From the NCBI RefSeq assembly GCF_028369295.1, contig NZ_JAQMYP010000048.1, positions 1-64,000 of the forward strand: a DNA stretch of 64,000 nucleotides. The letters are read 5' to 3'. Within the stretch, counting starts at the first letter, position 1. Each line of letters starts with the position of its first letter. Source of the DNA: Streptomyces sp. HD (GTDB taxonomy: Bacteria > Actinomycetota > Actinomycetes > Streptomycetales > Streptomycetaceae). Shown piece after piece: positions 33,762-41,496 of this stretch. Below the pieces are notes generated by a model. The model had not been told where the DNA came from, searched no databases, and saw nothing but the letters and a program-made list of their open reading frames with translations. A program made the translations under genes and the position numbers.

Positions 33762-33790
33762 GGGTTTGGTCCGCATAAACATCCAAACCC
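33762..33790 (+). promoter_or_regulatory. Inverted repeat upstream of ctaC
   Basis: GGGTTTGG at 33762-33769 and CCAAACCC at 33783-33790 are perfect arms with a 13-base spacer, 85 bases before the ctaC start. It could be a regulator site or a leader hairpin of the oxidase operon. The factor is unknown. Confidence 0.35.
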
Positions 33791-33874
33791 CTGCCCGTCG
33801 CAGGGCGGCGACCGACCAGCGAGAAGGCAGGCCGCAGCCATACCGCGCGGGCGAGACTCTCGGGAAGGCGCTAC

Positions 33875-34840
33875 GTGAGTCCCAACGGCTCCGACCGCTC
33901 GCCGCGGCGCCCGATGCGGCGGAAGCTGCTGCAGGCAATGACCGCGGGCCTGGTCCTGGCGACAGCCACCGGTTGCTCGTACAACTGGGAAGACTTCCCC
34001 CGCCTTGGTATGCCCACCCCGACCACGGAAGAGGCTCCGCGGATCCTCTCCCTCTGGCAGGGATCGTGGGCGGCCGCGCTCGCCACGGGCGTGCTGGTCT
34101 GGGGCCTGATCCTGTGGAGCACCATCTTCCACCGGCGCAGCCGCACCAAGGTCGAGGTTCCTCCGCAGACCCGGTACAACATGCCGATCGAGGCGCTGTA
34201 CACGGTGGTTCCGCTCATCATCGTCTCGGTGCTCTTCTACTTCACGGCCCGCGACGAGACGAAGCTCCTCAGCCTCAAGGACAAGCCCGACGTCACCGTC
34301 AACGTCGTGGGCTACCAGTGGAGCTGGGCCTTCAACTACGTCCAGCCCGTCGAAGGTTCCAGCGGCAACGCGAAGACCGACAAGAACCTGGCCGCCATTC
34401 CGGACCGGTTCAAGGAGGACTTCCCGGCGAACGCGGGCGGTGTCTACGACGCCGGCACCCCGGGCACCCGGAACCCGCAGACCGGCAACCCGGGCCCGAC
34501 CCTGTGGCTGCCGAAGGGCAAGACGGTCCGCTTCGTCCTCACCTCGCGTGACGTCATCCACTCCTTCTGGGTGGTGCCGTTCCTGATGAAGCAGGACGTC
34601 ATCCCGGGCCACACCAACGCCTTCGAGGTGACCCCCAACCGTGAGGGCACCTTCCTGGGCAAGTGCGCCGAGCTGTGCGGCGTCGACCACTCCCGGATGC
34701 TGTTCAACGTGAAGGTCGTCTCCCCCGAGCGCTACGAGCAGCACCTCAAGGACCTCGCCAAGAAGGGGCAGACCGGTTACGTTCCCGCCGGCATCGCGCA
34801 GACGAGCCACGAGAAGAACCGGGAGACGAACAACCTGTGA
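33875..34840 (+). CDS. ctaC: Cytochrome c oxidase subunit II
   Basis: This subunit takes electrons into the aa3 oxidase through the binuclear CuA site. The 321 residues begin with a lipoprotein-type signal ending ATATGCS, so the N-terminal Cys is probably lipidated. Two membrane helices follow at about 62-85 and 110-130, then the aromatic GYQWSWAF and the CuA ligands in GKCAELCGVDHSRM, with the first His in VIHSFWV. An insertion (about 145-195, SSGNAKTDKNL...) before the CuA domain is typical of actinobacteria. The GTG at 33875 follows GGGAAGG. Its stop overlaps ctaD by four bases. Confidence 0.96.
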   Translation: MSPNGSDRSPRRPMRRKLLQAMTAGLVLATATGCSYNWEDFPRLGMPTPTTEEAPRILSLWQGSWAAALATGVLVWGLILWSTIFHRRSRTKVEVPPQTRYNMPIEALYTVVPLIIVSVLFYFTARDETKLLSLKDKPDVTVNVVGYQWSWAFNYVQPVEGSSGNAKTDKNLAAIPDRFKEDFPANAGGVYDAGTPGTRNPQTGNPGPTLWLPKGKTVRFVLTSRDVIHSFWVVPFLMKQDVIPGHTNAFEVTPNREGTFLGKCAELCGVDHSRMLFNVKVVSPERYEQHLKDLAKKGQTGYVPAGIAQTSHEKNRETNNL

Positions 34841-36573
34841 GCATCCTCAACGAACCCCAGGGTGCCGCCGCAGCTGAGGACTCGTACGAGAACGAGCTGC
34901 CGGTCAGGCGCAGGCAACCCGGCAACGTCGTGATCAAGTGGCTCACCACCACCGACCACAAGACGATCGGGACGCTGTATCTCGTCACGTCGTTCGCGTT
35001 CTTCGTGATCGGCGGCGTGATGGCGCTGCTCATGCGTGCCGAGCTGGCCCGTCCGGGCCTGCAGATCATGTCGAACGAGCAGTTCAACCAGGCGTTCACG
35101 ATGCACGGCACGATCATGCTGCTGATGTTCGCGACGCCGCTGTTCGCCGGCTTCACGAACTGGATCATGCCGCTGCAGATCGGCGCGCCGGACGTGGCCT
35201 TCCCCCGGCTGAACATGTTCGCCTACTGGCTGTACCTGTTCGGCTCGCTCATCGCGGTCGGCGGCTTCCTGACGCCGAGCGGCGCGGCCGACTTCGGCTG
35301 GTTCGCCTACAGCCCGCTGTCGGACGCGGTCCGCTCCCCGGGCATCGGCGCCGACCTGTGGATCATGGGTCTGGCCTTCTCCGGCTTCGGCACGATCCTC
35401 GGCTCGGTCAACTTCATCACCACGATCATCTGCATGCGTGCGCCGGGCATGACCATGTTCCGCATGCCGATCTTCGTGTGGAACGTGCTGCTGACCGCGG
35501 TGCTGGTCCTGCTGGCCTTCCCCGTCCTTGCGGCGGCGCTGTTCGCGCTGGAGGCGGACCGCAAGTTCGGTGCGCATGTCTTCGACGCCTCGAACGGCGG
35601 GGCGCTGCTATGGCAACACCTCTTCTGGTTCTTCGGCCATCCAGAGGTGTACATCATCGCCCTGCCGTTCTTCGGAATCATTTCCGAAGTCATCCCGGTC
35701 TTCTCCCGTAAGCCGATGTTCGGCTACATGGGTCTGATCGCGGCGACGATCGCCATCGCGGGTCTGTCCGTGACGGTGTGGGCGCACCACATGTACGTCA
35801 CCGGCGGTGTGCTGCTGCCGTTCTTCGCCTTCATGACGTTCCTCATCGCGGTGCCGACCGGTGTGAAGTTCTTCAACTGGATCGGCACCATGTGGAAGGG
35901 CTCACTGTCCTTCGAGACGCCGATGCTGTGGGCGACCGGCTTCCTCATCACCTTCACCTTCGGTGGTCTGACCGGCGTCATCCTGGCCTCGCCGCCGATG
36001 GACTTCCACGTGTCCGACTCGTACTTCGTGGTGGCGCACTTCCACTACGTCGTCTTCGGCACCGTCGTCTTCGCGATGTTCTCCGGCTTCCACTTCTGGT
36101 GGCCGAAGTTCACCGGCAAGATGCTCGACGAGCGCCTCGGCAAGATCACGTTCTGGACGCTGTTCATCGGCTTCCACGGCACCTTCCTCGTCCAGCACTG
36201 GCTGGGTGCCGAGGGCATGCCGCGTCGTTACGCCGACTACCTCGCGGCCGACGGCTTCACCGCCCTGAACACGATCTCCACGATCAGCTCGTTCGTGCTC
36301 GGCGCGTCGCTGCTGCCCTTCTTCTACAACGTGTGGAAGACGGCCAAGTACGGCAAGCCGGTCGGCGTCGACGACCCGTGGGGCTACGGCCGCTCCCTGG
36401 AGTGGGCGACGTCCTGCCCGCCGCCGCGCCACAACTTCCTCACCCTGCCGCGGATCCGTTCCGAATCCCCGGCGTTCGACCTGCATCACCCTGAGATCGC
36501 CGCTCTCGACCAGCTTGAGAACGCCCCTCACGGTGAGAAGGCCCTGGCTGGTGGCAAGGAGGCCGGCAAGTGA
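34837..36573 (+). CDS. ctaD: Cytochrome c oxidase subunit I
   Basis: This is the catalytic haem-copper subunit of 578 residues with 12 helices. It has TMHGTIMLL (low-spin haem ligand), GHPEVYIIALP (CuB and the cross-linked His-Tyr), WAHHMYVTG (CuB His pair) and VVAHFHYVVFG (haem a3 and a ligands). The start is a GTG at 34837 inside the ctaC stop (GTGA); an open frame further upstream is a shadow of ctaC. The stop overlaps ctaF by four bases, so ctaC-ctaD-ctaF are translated as a unit. Confidence 0.97.
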   Translation: MSILNEPQGAAAAEDSYENELPVRRRQPGNVVIKWLTTTDHKTIGTLYLVTSFAFFVIGGVMALLMRAELARPGLQIMSNEQFNQAFTMHGTIMLLMFATPLFAGFTNWIMPLQIGAPDVAFPRLNMFAYWLYLFGSLIAVGGFLTPSGAADFGWFAYSPLSDAVRSPGIGADLWIMGLAFSGFGTILGSVNFITTIICMRAPGMTMFRMPIFVWNVLLTAVLVLLAFPVLAAALFALEADRKFGAHVFDASNGGALLWQHLFWFFGHPEVYIIALPFFGIISEVIPVFSRKPMFGYMGLIAATIAIAGLSVTVWAHHMYVTGGVLLPFFAFMTFLIAVPTGVKFFNWIGTMWKGSLSFETPMLWATGFLITFTFGGLTGVILASPPMDFHVSDSYFVVAHFHYVVFGTVVFAMFSGFHFWWPKFTGKMLDERLGKITFWTLFIGFHGTFLVQHWLGAEGMPRRYADYLAADGFTALNTISTISSFVLGASLLPFFYNVWKTAKYGKPVGVDDPWGYGRSLEWATSCPPPRHNFLTLPRIRSESPAFDLHHPEIAALDQLENAPHGEKALAGGKEAGK

Positions 36574-36968
36574 AGACCCAAGGCACGATGTTCGCCTGGC
36601 TGAGCGTCTTCGTTCTCGGCATGGCGATCGTCTACGGCGTCTGGTCCAAGGAGCCGGCCGGCACCACGGCCCTCTTCCTGGCCTTCGGCCTGTGCATCAT
36701 GATCGGCTTCTACCTGGGCTTCACCGCCCGGCGGGTCGACGCGGGCGCGCAGGACAACAAGGAGGCGGACGTCGCGGACGACGCCGGCGAGGTCGGGTTC
36801 TTCAGCCCGCACAGCTGGCAGCCGCTCTCCCTCGGGATCGGTGGCGCGCTCGCCTTCCTGGGGATCGCGGTCGGCTGGTGGCTGCTGTACTTCTCGGCCC
36901 CACTGATCCTCATCGGTCTCTGGGGCTGGGTCTTCGAGTACTACCGCGGTGAGAACCGCACCCAGTAA
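36570..36968 (+). CDS. ctaF: Cytochrome c oxidase subunit IV (actinobacterial)
   Basis: This is the small accessory subunit of the actinobacterial oxidase, 132 residues with about four membrane helices. It opens MKTQGTMFAWLSVFVLG and ends WVFEYYRGENRTQ, both characteristic of the family. It starts with a GTG overlapping the ctaD stop. A strong terminator follows, so it is the last gene of this unit. Confidence 0.94.
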   Translation: MKTQGTMFAWLSVFVLGMAIVYGVWSKEPAGTTALFLAFGLCIMIGFYLGFTARRVDAGAQDNKEADVADDAGEVGFFSPHSWQPLSLGIGGALAFLGIAVGWWLLYFSAPLILIGLWGWVFEYYRGENRTQ

Positions 36969-36985
36969 CACGAAGCGAGTTCACA

Positions 36986-37021
36986 GGAGCCCGGACATTC
37001 CGTCAGGAGTGTCCGGGCTCC
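36986..37021 (+). terminator. Terminator after ctaF
   Basis: GGAGCCCGGACA and TGTCCGGGCTCC form a perfect 12-base stem with a 12-base loop, followed by CGCTTTT. Confidence 0.88.
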
Positions 37022-37098
37022 CGCTTTTGCAGCAATCGACATCACCCGTACGAGTCACCCGGCGCGCCGCCACCCATCCGGCTTCCTAGCGTGAGGCC

Positions 37099-38361
37099 AT
37101 GAGCAAAACACCGTCCACGAGCACCGTCATAGGCTGCACCCTCCTGCTGGTCGCGCTGGGCGCGAGCGCCGCCGGATGCAGCAGCGACGGCAACCCGCTG
37201 TCCGCCGAGCCCTACGACGCGGCCGACCAGATCGCCTTCAACGGCCCCTCGGGGGGCGGCCGCAAAGCCGACCCCGACAAGCCCCTGGAGGTCACCACGG
37301 AGGACTCGGACGGCCGTATCACGGACGTCACCGCCAGGGACGCCGCAGGACGCTACGTCGCGGGCGAACTCTCCGCCGACGGCACCCGCTGGCACAGCAC
37401 CTCCCCGCTCGCCGCCCACGCCCGCTACACGGTGCGCGTGAGCACGGAGGACGAGGACGGAGCCCCCGGTCGAAAGACCCTCACCTTCGTCACCAGCAAG
37501 CCGACCACCAAGAAGCATCTGACGGTGGAGTTCGGCCCGAAGGCGGGCAAGTACGGCGTGGGCCAACCCATCACGGCCAAGCTGAACCAGGCCGTCAAGG
37601 ACCGCAAGCAGCGCGCCATAGTCGAGCGGGCCCTCAAGGTCGACTCCACGCCCGCCGTGGAGGGCACCTGGCACTGGGTGGACGACAAGGAACTCCACTA
37701 CCGCCCCAAGGAGTACTGGCCCGCCGGCGCCACGATCCGGGCCCGCAGCAACCTCGACGGCGTCAAGATCAGCGACCGGGTGTGGGGCGGCAAGGTCAAG
37801 CCCCTGAAGATAACCACCGGCGACCAGGTCATAGCCGTCACCGACGCCGCCTCCCACCAGCTGACGCTCTACCGCAACGGCGAGGAGGTCCGGTCCATAC
37901 CGGTGACGACCGGCAAGCCCGGCTACGAGACCCGCAACGGGGTCAAGGTCGTACTGGGCAAGGAGTACTTCGTACGCATGCGCGGCACGAGCATAGGCAT
38001 AGCGGAGGGCTCCGCCGACTCGTACGACCTACCCGTCTACTACGCCACCAGGGTGACCTGGAGCGGCGAGTACGTGCACGCCGCCCCCTGGTCGGTCGGC
38101 TCCCAGGGTTACGCCAACGTCAGCCACGGCTGCACCGGCATGAGCACCGCCAACGCCGAGTGGTTCTTCGACAACGTCCGCGAGGGCGACGTCGTCAAGG
38201 TCATCAACTCGTACGGCAACACGATGGAATCCTTCGGCAACGGCTTCGGCGACTGGAACCTGCCGTGGAAGAGCTGGCGCAACGGCAGCGCCCTGATCGC
38301 CGGCACCCCGGACGGCCCGAGTCCGTCGGAGCGGGCCAGGCTGAGGCCCCAGAGCGTGTGA
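37099..38361 (+). CDS. L,D-transpeptidase lipoprotein (YkuD)
   Basis: This is a probable cell-wall cross-linking enzyme making 3-3 peptidoglycan bridges. The 420 residues start with a lipoprotein signal ending SAAGCSS. Two Ig-like domains (about 50-235) come first, then the YkuD catalytic domain with the active site SHGCTGMS, catalytic Cys345. A C-terminal extension carries WNLPWKSWRNGSALI. The domain order matches actinobacterial Ldt proteins. The start is the ATG at 37099. It lies between the two oxidase gene blocks but has its own upstream terminator. Confidence 0.92.
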   Translation: MSKTPSTSTVIGCTLLLVALGASAAGCSSDGNPLSAEPYDAADQIAFNGPSGGGRKADPDKPLEVTTEDSDGRITDVTARDAAGRYVAGELSADGTRWHSTSPLAAHARYTVRVSTEDEDGAPGRKTLTFVTSKPTTKKHLTVEFGPKAGKYGVGQPITAKLNQAVKDRKQRAIVERALKVDSTPAVEGTWHWVDDKELHYRPKEYWPAGATIRARSNLDGVKISDRVWGGKVKPLKITTGDQVIAVTDAASHQLTLYRNGEEVRSIPVTTGKPGYETRNGVKVVLGKEYFVRMRGTSIGIAEGSADSYDLPVYYATRVTWSGEYVHAAPWSVGSQGYANVSHGCTGMSTANAEWFFDNVREGDVVKVINSYGNTMESFGNGFGDWNLPWKSWRNGSALIAGTPDGPSPSERARLRPQSV

Positions 38362-38388
38362 GACGGGCCCCGGGGCCGTGACGAACTC

Positions 38389-38790
38389 CTAGGCGCTCTG
38401 AAGCCTCTTCGTCCGCAGCAGAGAGGCCAGCGCGGCCGCGAACTCCACCGGCTCCACAGGCAGCGTCACAGCCGCCTCAGCCCGGCTCCAGGTGGCCAGC
38501 CACGCATCCTGCGGGCGGCCGATCAGCAGCAGCACCGGCGGGCAGTTGAACACCTCGTCCTTGATCTGCCGGCAGACCCCCATGCCCCCCATGGGCACCG
38601 CCTCGCCGTCCAGGACACAGACGTCGATCCCGCCCTTGTCCAGCTCCCTGACGACGGCGGCAGGGGTCGCGCACTCCACGAACTCCACCACAGGGACATC
38701 CGGAGCAGGCCTCCGACCCGTCGCCAACCTCACCTGCTCGCGGGTGTTGGAGTCGTCGCTGTAGACCAGCACCGTGGCGGTCGGCTGCAT
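38389..38790 (-). CDS. Stand-alone receiver-like protein, degenerate
   Basis: The 133 residues have the response-regulator receiver fold and no output domain. The acidic pair Asp12-Asp13 (VYSDDS) and phosphoacceptor-like Asp61 (VCVLDGEA) are present. The conserved Lys near the C-terminus is missing, the segment reading VTLPVEPVEF, and the switch Ser/Thr is replaced by Gly in LLIGRPQD. Phosphorylation, if any, would not switch in the usual way. The ATG at 38790 has GGAGG five bases upstream. It sits between the L,D-transpeptidase and ctaE on the opposite strand. Confidence 0.8.
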   Translation of the reverse strand: MQPTATVLVYSDDSNTREQVRLATGRRPAPDVPVVEFVECATPAAVVRELDKGGIDVCVLDGEAVPMGGMGVCRQIKDEVFNCPPVLLLIGRPQDAWLATWSRAEAAVTLPVEPVEFAAALASLLRTKRLQSA

Positions 38791-38810
38791 TGTTCCTCCG
38801 TGACGTCAGC

Positions 38811-38830
38811 GTCGTAAGGACAGGCCTGTT
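38811..38830 (-). promoter_or_regulatory. Shared 20-base motif, copy 2
   Basis: GTCGTAAGGACAGGCCTGTT matches 12257-12276 at 19 of 20 bases. It lies 21 bases upstream of the receiver-like gene's ATG, as copy 1 lies upstream of the rhomboid-like gene. Confidence 0.3.
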
Positions 38831-38925
38831 GGGCCGGATGCTACTCCCTTGAACACCACGTCAACACCGGTATGAACGGCGAAGACACTCCGAACGGCAC
38901 CCCCCGGAGTGAGGGCGGGATAAGC

Positions 38926-38944
38926 GACCGACATAATGTCGGTC
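38926..38944 (+). promoter_or_regulatory. Perfect 19-base palindrome over the ctaE start codon
   Basis: GACCGACAT-A-ATGTCGGTC has nine-base arms and a one-base centre. The ATG of ctaE (38936-38938) lies inside the right arm. It could be an operator, or in RNA a hairpin controlling initiation. Confidence 0.5.
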
Positions 38945-39556
38945 GTGGCGACAGCAACGACAGTAGACAAGGGTCACGCGCACCCGTCGGTCAATCGACC
39001 GAACCTCACCAGCGTCGGAACCATCATCTGGCTGAGTTCCGAGCTGATGTTCTTCGCGGCCCTCTTCGCGATGTACTTCACCCTGCGATCGGTGACGGGG
39101 CCCGATTTCTGGCACGAGAAGGCCGAGGCCCTGAACTTCCCGTTCTCGGCGACGAACACCACGATCCTGGTGCTCTCCTCGCTCACCTGCCAGCTCGGCG
39201 TCTTCGCCGCCGAGCGCGGTGACGTCAAGAAGCTCCGGGGCTGGTTCATCGTCACCTTCATCATGGGTGCGATCTTCATCGGCGGTCAGGTGTACGAGTA
39301 CACCGAGCTGGTCAAGCACGAGGGCATCTCGCTCTCGTCCGACCCGTACGGCTCGGTCTTCTACCTGACCACCGGCTTCCACGGCCTGCACGTGACGGGC
39401 GGTCTCATCGCCTTCCTGCTGGTCCTCGGCCGTACCTACGCGGCCCGGAGGTTCACGCATGAGCAGGCGACCGCCGCGATCGTCGTGTCCTACTACTGGC
39501 ACTTCGTCGATGTCGTCTGGATCGGCCTCTTCGCCACGATCTACATGATCAAGTAG
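38936..39556 (+). CDS. ctaE: Cytochrome c oxidase subunit III
   Basis: This is a structural subunit of the aa3 oxidase, 206 residues and five membrane helices, starting at TIIWLSSELMFFAALF. FYLTTGFHGLHVTGG and SYYWHFVDVVWIGLF are the family signatures. The start could be the ATG at 38936 or the GTG three codons on at 38945; neither has a good ribosome site, and a palindrome covers this region. qcrC follows after 81 bases. Placing ctaE with qcrCAB, apart from ctaCDF, is normal in actinobacteria and fits a bcc-aa3 supercomplex. Confidence 0.96.
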   Translation: MSVVATATTVDKGHAHPSVNRPNLTSVGTIIWLSSELMFFAALFAMYFTLRSVTGPDFWHEKAEALNFPFSATNTTILVLSSLTCQLGVFAAERGDVKKLRGWFIVTFIMGAIFIGGQVYEYTELVKHEGISLSSDPYGSVFYLTTGFHGLHVTGGLIAFLLVLGRTYAARRFTHEQATAAIVVSYYWHFVDVVWIGLFATIYMIK

Positions 39557-39637
39557 CCGGGCCCGATCCCGCGCGCGTTCCACAAAGCGCACCAAACAGA
39601 AGCATCGACGCAGAAGATCCTGACACCGGGGTAATCC

Positions 39638-40450
39638 GTGAAAAAGCTCTCCGCACGACGACGCCATCCGCTGGCGGCAGTCGTCGTCCTACTCCTCGCG
39701 CTGGCGTGCACGGGGGGGCTGTACGCCGTGTTCGCGCCCGCGGACAAGGCGCAGGCCGAGGAATCCGCCCAGTCCCTCACCATCGAGGAGGGCAAGAAGC
39801 TCTACACCGTCGGCTGCGCCAGCTGCCACGGAACCGATGGTCAGGGCACCTCCGACGGCCCCAGCTTGGTGGGCGTCGGCGCCGCCGCCGTCGACTTCCA
39901 GGTGTCGACGGGCCGCATGCCCGCCGCCACCTCCCAGGGCGCCCAGGTCCCGAGCAAGAAGAACATCTACTCGCAGGCCGAGATCGACCAGCTCGCCGCG
40001 TTCATCGCCTCGCTGGGTGCCGGCCCGTCCGTCCCGACCGAGGAGCAGTACGGCCCCGAGGGCGCGGACATCGCCAAGGGCGGCGAGCTCTTCCGCAACA
40101 ACTGCGCCCAGTGCCACAACTTCACCGGCAAGGGCGGCGCGCTGACACACGGCAAGTACGCGCCGACGCTTGAGGGCGTCGACCCGAAGCACATCTACGA
40201 GGCCATGCAGACCGGCCCGCAGAACATGCCGTCGTTCCCCGACACCACGCTGTCGGAGCAGAACAAGAAGGACATCATCGCGTACCTCCACGCGGTCAAC
40301 AGCGACGAGACGGTCAACCCCGGTGGTCTGGAGCTCGGCGGCCTCGGCCCGGTGAGTGAGGGCCTCTTCGCCTGGATCTTCGGTCTCGGTGGATTGATCG
40401 CGGTCGCCGTCTGGGTCGCCGCTCGGACCGCAAAGGCCAAGAAGTCATGA
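39638..40450 (+). CDS. qcrC: Dihaem cytochrome c subunit of bc1 complex
   Basis: This subunit passes electrons from the Rieske protein straight to CuA of the oxidase, replacing a soluble cytochrome c. The 270 residues contain an N-terminal signal/anchor (residues 10-32) and two haem c sites, CASCH at 60-64 and CAQCH at 156-160. A C-terminal membrane helix runs at about 243-263. It starts with a GTG at 39638 and overlaps qcrA by four bases (ATGA). Confidence 0.96.
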   Translation: MKKLSARRRHPLAAVVVLLLALACTGGLYAVFAPADKAQAEESAQSLTIEEGKKLYTVGCASCHGTDGQGTSDGPSLVGVGAAAVDFQVSTGRMPAATSQGAQVPSKKNIYSQAEIDQLAAFIASLGAGPSVPTEEQYGPEGADIAKGGELFRNNCAQCHNFTGKGGALTHGKYAPTLEGVDPKHIYEAMQTGPQNMPSFPDTTLSEQNKKDIIAYLHAVNSDETVNPGGLELGGLGPVSEGLFAWIFGLGGLIAVAVWVAARTAKAKKS

Positions 40451-41496
40451 GTAGCCAAGACATTCCAGAAGAGAACCTGCCCGCTGAGCAGGACGCCACC
40501 GTCGCGGTAGCGGACGAGAAGCACCCCTTCGCCGACCCCGGCCTGCCGCCCCACGAGCACCGGATCCAGGACATCGACGAGCGGGCCGCCAGGCGGTCCG
40601 AGCGCACGGTCGCCCTGCTGTTCACGGTGTCGATGCTGGCCACCGTCGGCTTCATCGCCTCGTACGTCACGATCCCGCACGACAAGTCGATCTTCGTCTT
40701 CCCGATCGGTCACCTCAACGCGCTGAACTTCGCGCTGGGTCTGACCCTCGGTGCGGCGCTGTTCTGCATCGGCGCGGGCGCGGTCCACTGGGCCCGCACC
40801 CTGATGTCCGACGTGGAGGTCGCGGACGAGCGGCACCCGATCGCGGCGGAGCCCGAGGTCAAGGCCAAGGTCATGGCCGACTTCAAGCAGGGCGCCAAGG
40901 AGTCCGCGCTGGGTCGCCGCAAGCTGATCCGCAACACGATGTTCGGCGCGCTGGCCCTGTTCCCGCTCTCCGGTGTCGTCCTGCTGCGTGACCTCGGCCC
41001 GCTGCCCGGCACCAAGCTGCGCCACACCCTGTGGTCCAAGGGCAAGCTGCTCGTCAACATGAACACCAACGAGCCGCTGCGTCCCTCGGACGTCGCGGTC
41101 GGCTCCCTCACCTTCGCCAAGCCGGAGGGCCTGGAGGAGCACGACCACGACTTCCAGAACGAGATCGCCAAGGCCGCCCTGATGATCGTCCGGCTCCAGC
41201 CCGACGACATCAAGGACAAGCAAGAGCTTGAGTGGTCGCACCAGGGCATCGTCGCGTACTCGAAGATCTGCACCCACGTCGGTTGCCCGATCTCCCTGTA
41301 CGAGCAGCAGACGCACCACGTGCTCTGCCCCTGTCACCAGTCCACCTTCGACCTCTCCGACGGTGCCCGAGTGATCTTCGGCCCGGCCGGTCACGCCCTG
41401 CCGCAGCTGCGCATCGGCGTGAACGACGAGGGCTACCTTGAGGCGCTCGGCGACTTCGAAGAGCCCGTCGGTCCTGCATTCTGGGAGCGCGGATGA
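40447..41496 (+). CDS. qcrA: Rieske iron-sulfur subunit of bc1 complex
   Basis: The protein has 349 residues with a soluble N-terminus, three membrane helices between about 55 and 185, and the C-terminal Rieske domain. The [2Fe-2S] ligands are in CTHVGC and CPCHQS (about 275-300). The triple-helix N-terminal layout is specific to actinobacteria. The ATG overlaps the qcrC stop, and the qcrA stop overlaps the qcrB start, giving a translationally coupled qcrCAB set. Confidence 0.96.
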   Translation: MSSQDIPEENLPAEQDATVAVADEKHPFADPGLPPHEHRIQDIDERAARRSERTVALLFTVSMLATVGFIASYVTIPHDKSIFVFPIGHLNALNFALGLTLGAALFCIGAGAVHWARTLMSDVEVADERHPIAAEPEVKAKVMADFKQGAKESALGRRKLIRNTMFGALALFPLSGVVLLRDLGPLPGTKLRHTLWSKGKLLVNMNTNEPLRPSDVAVGSLTFAKPEGLEEHDHDFQNEIAKAALMIVRLQPDDIKDKQELEWSHQGIVAYSKICTHVGCPISLYEQQTHHVLCPCHQSTFDLSDGARVIFGPAGHALPQLRIGVNDEGYLEALGDFEEPVGPAFWERG

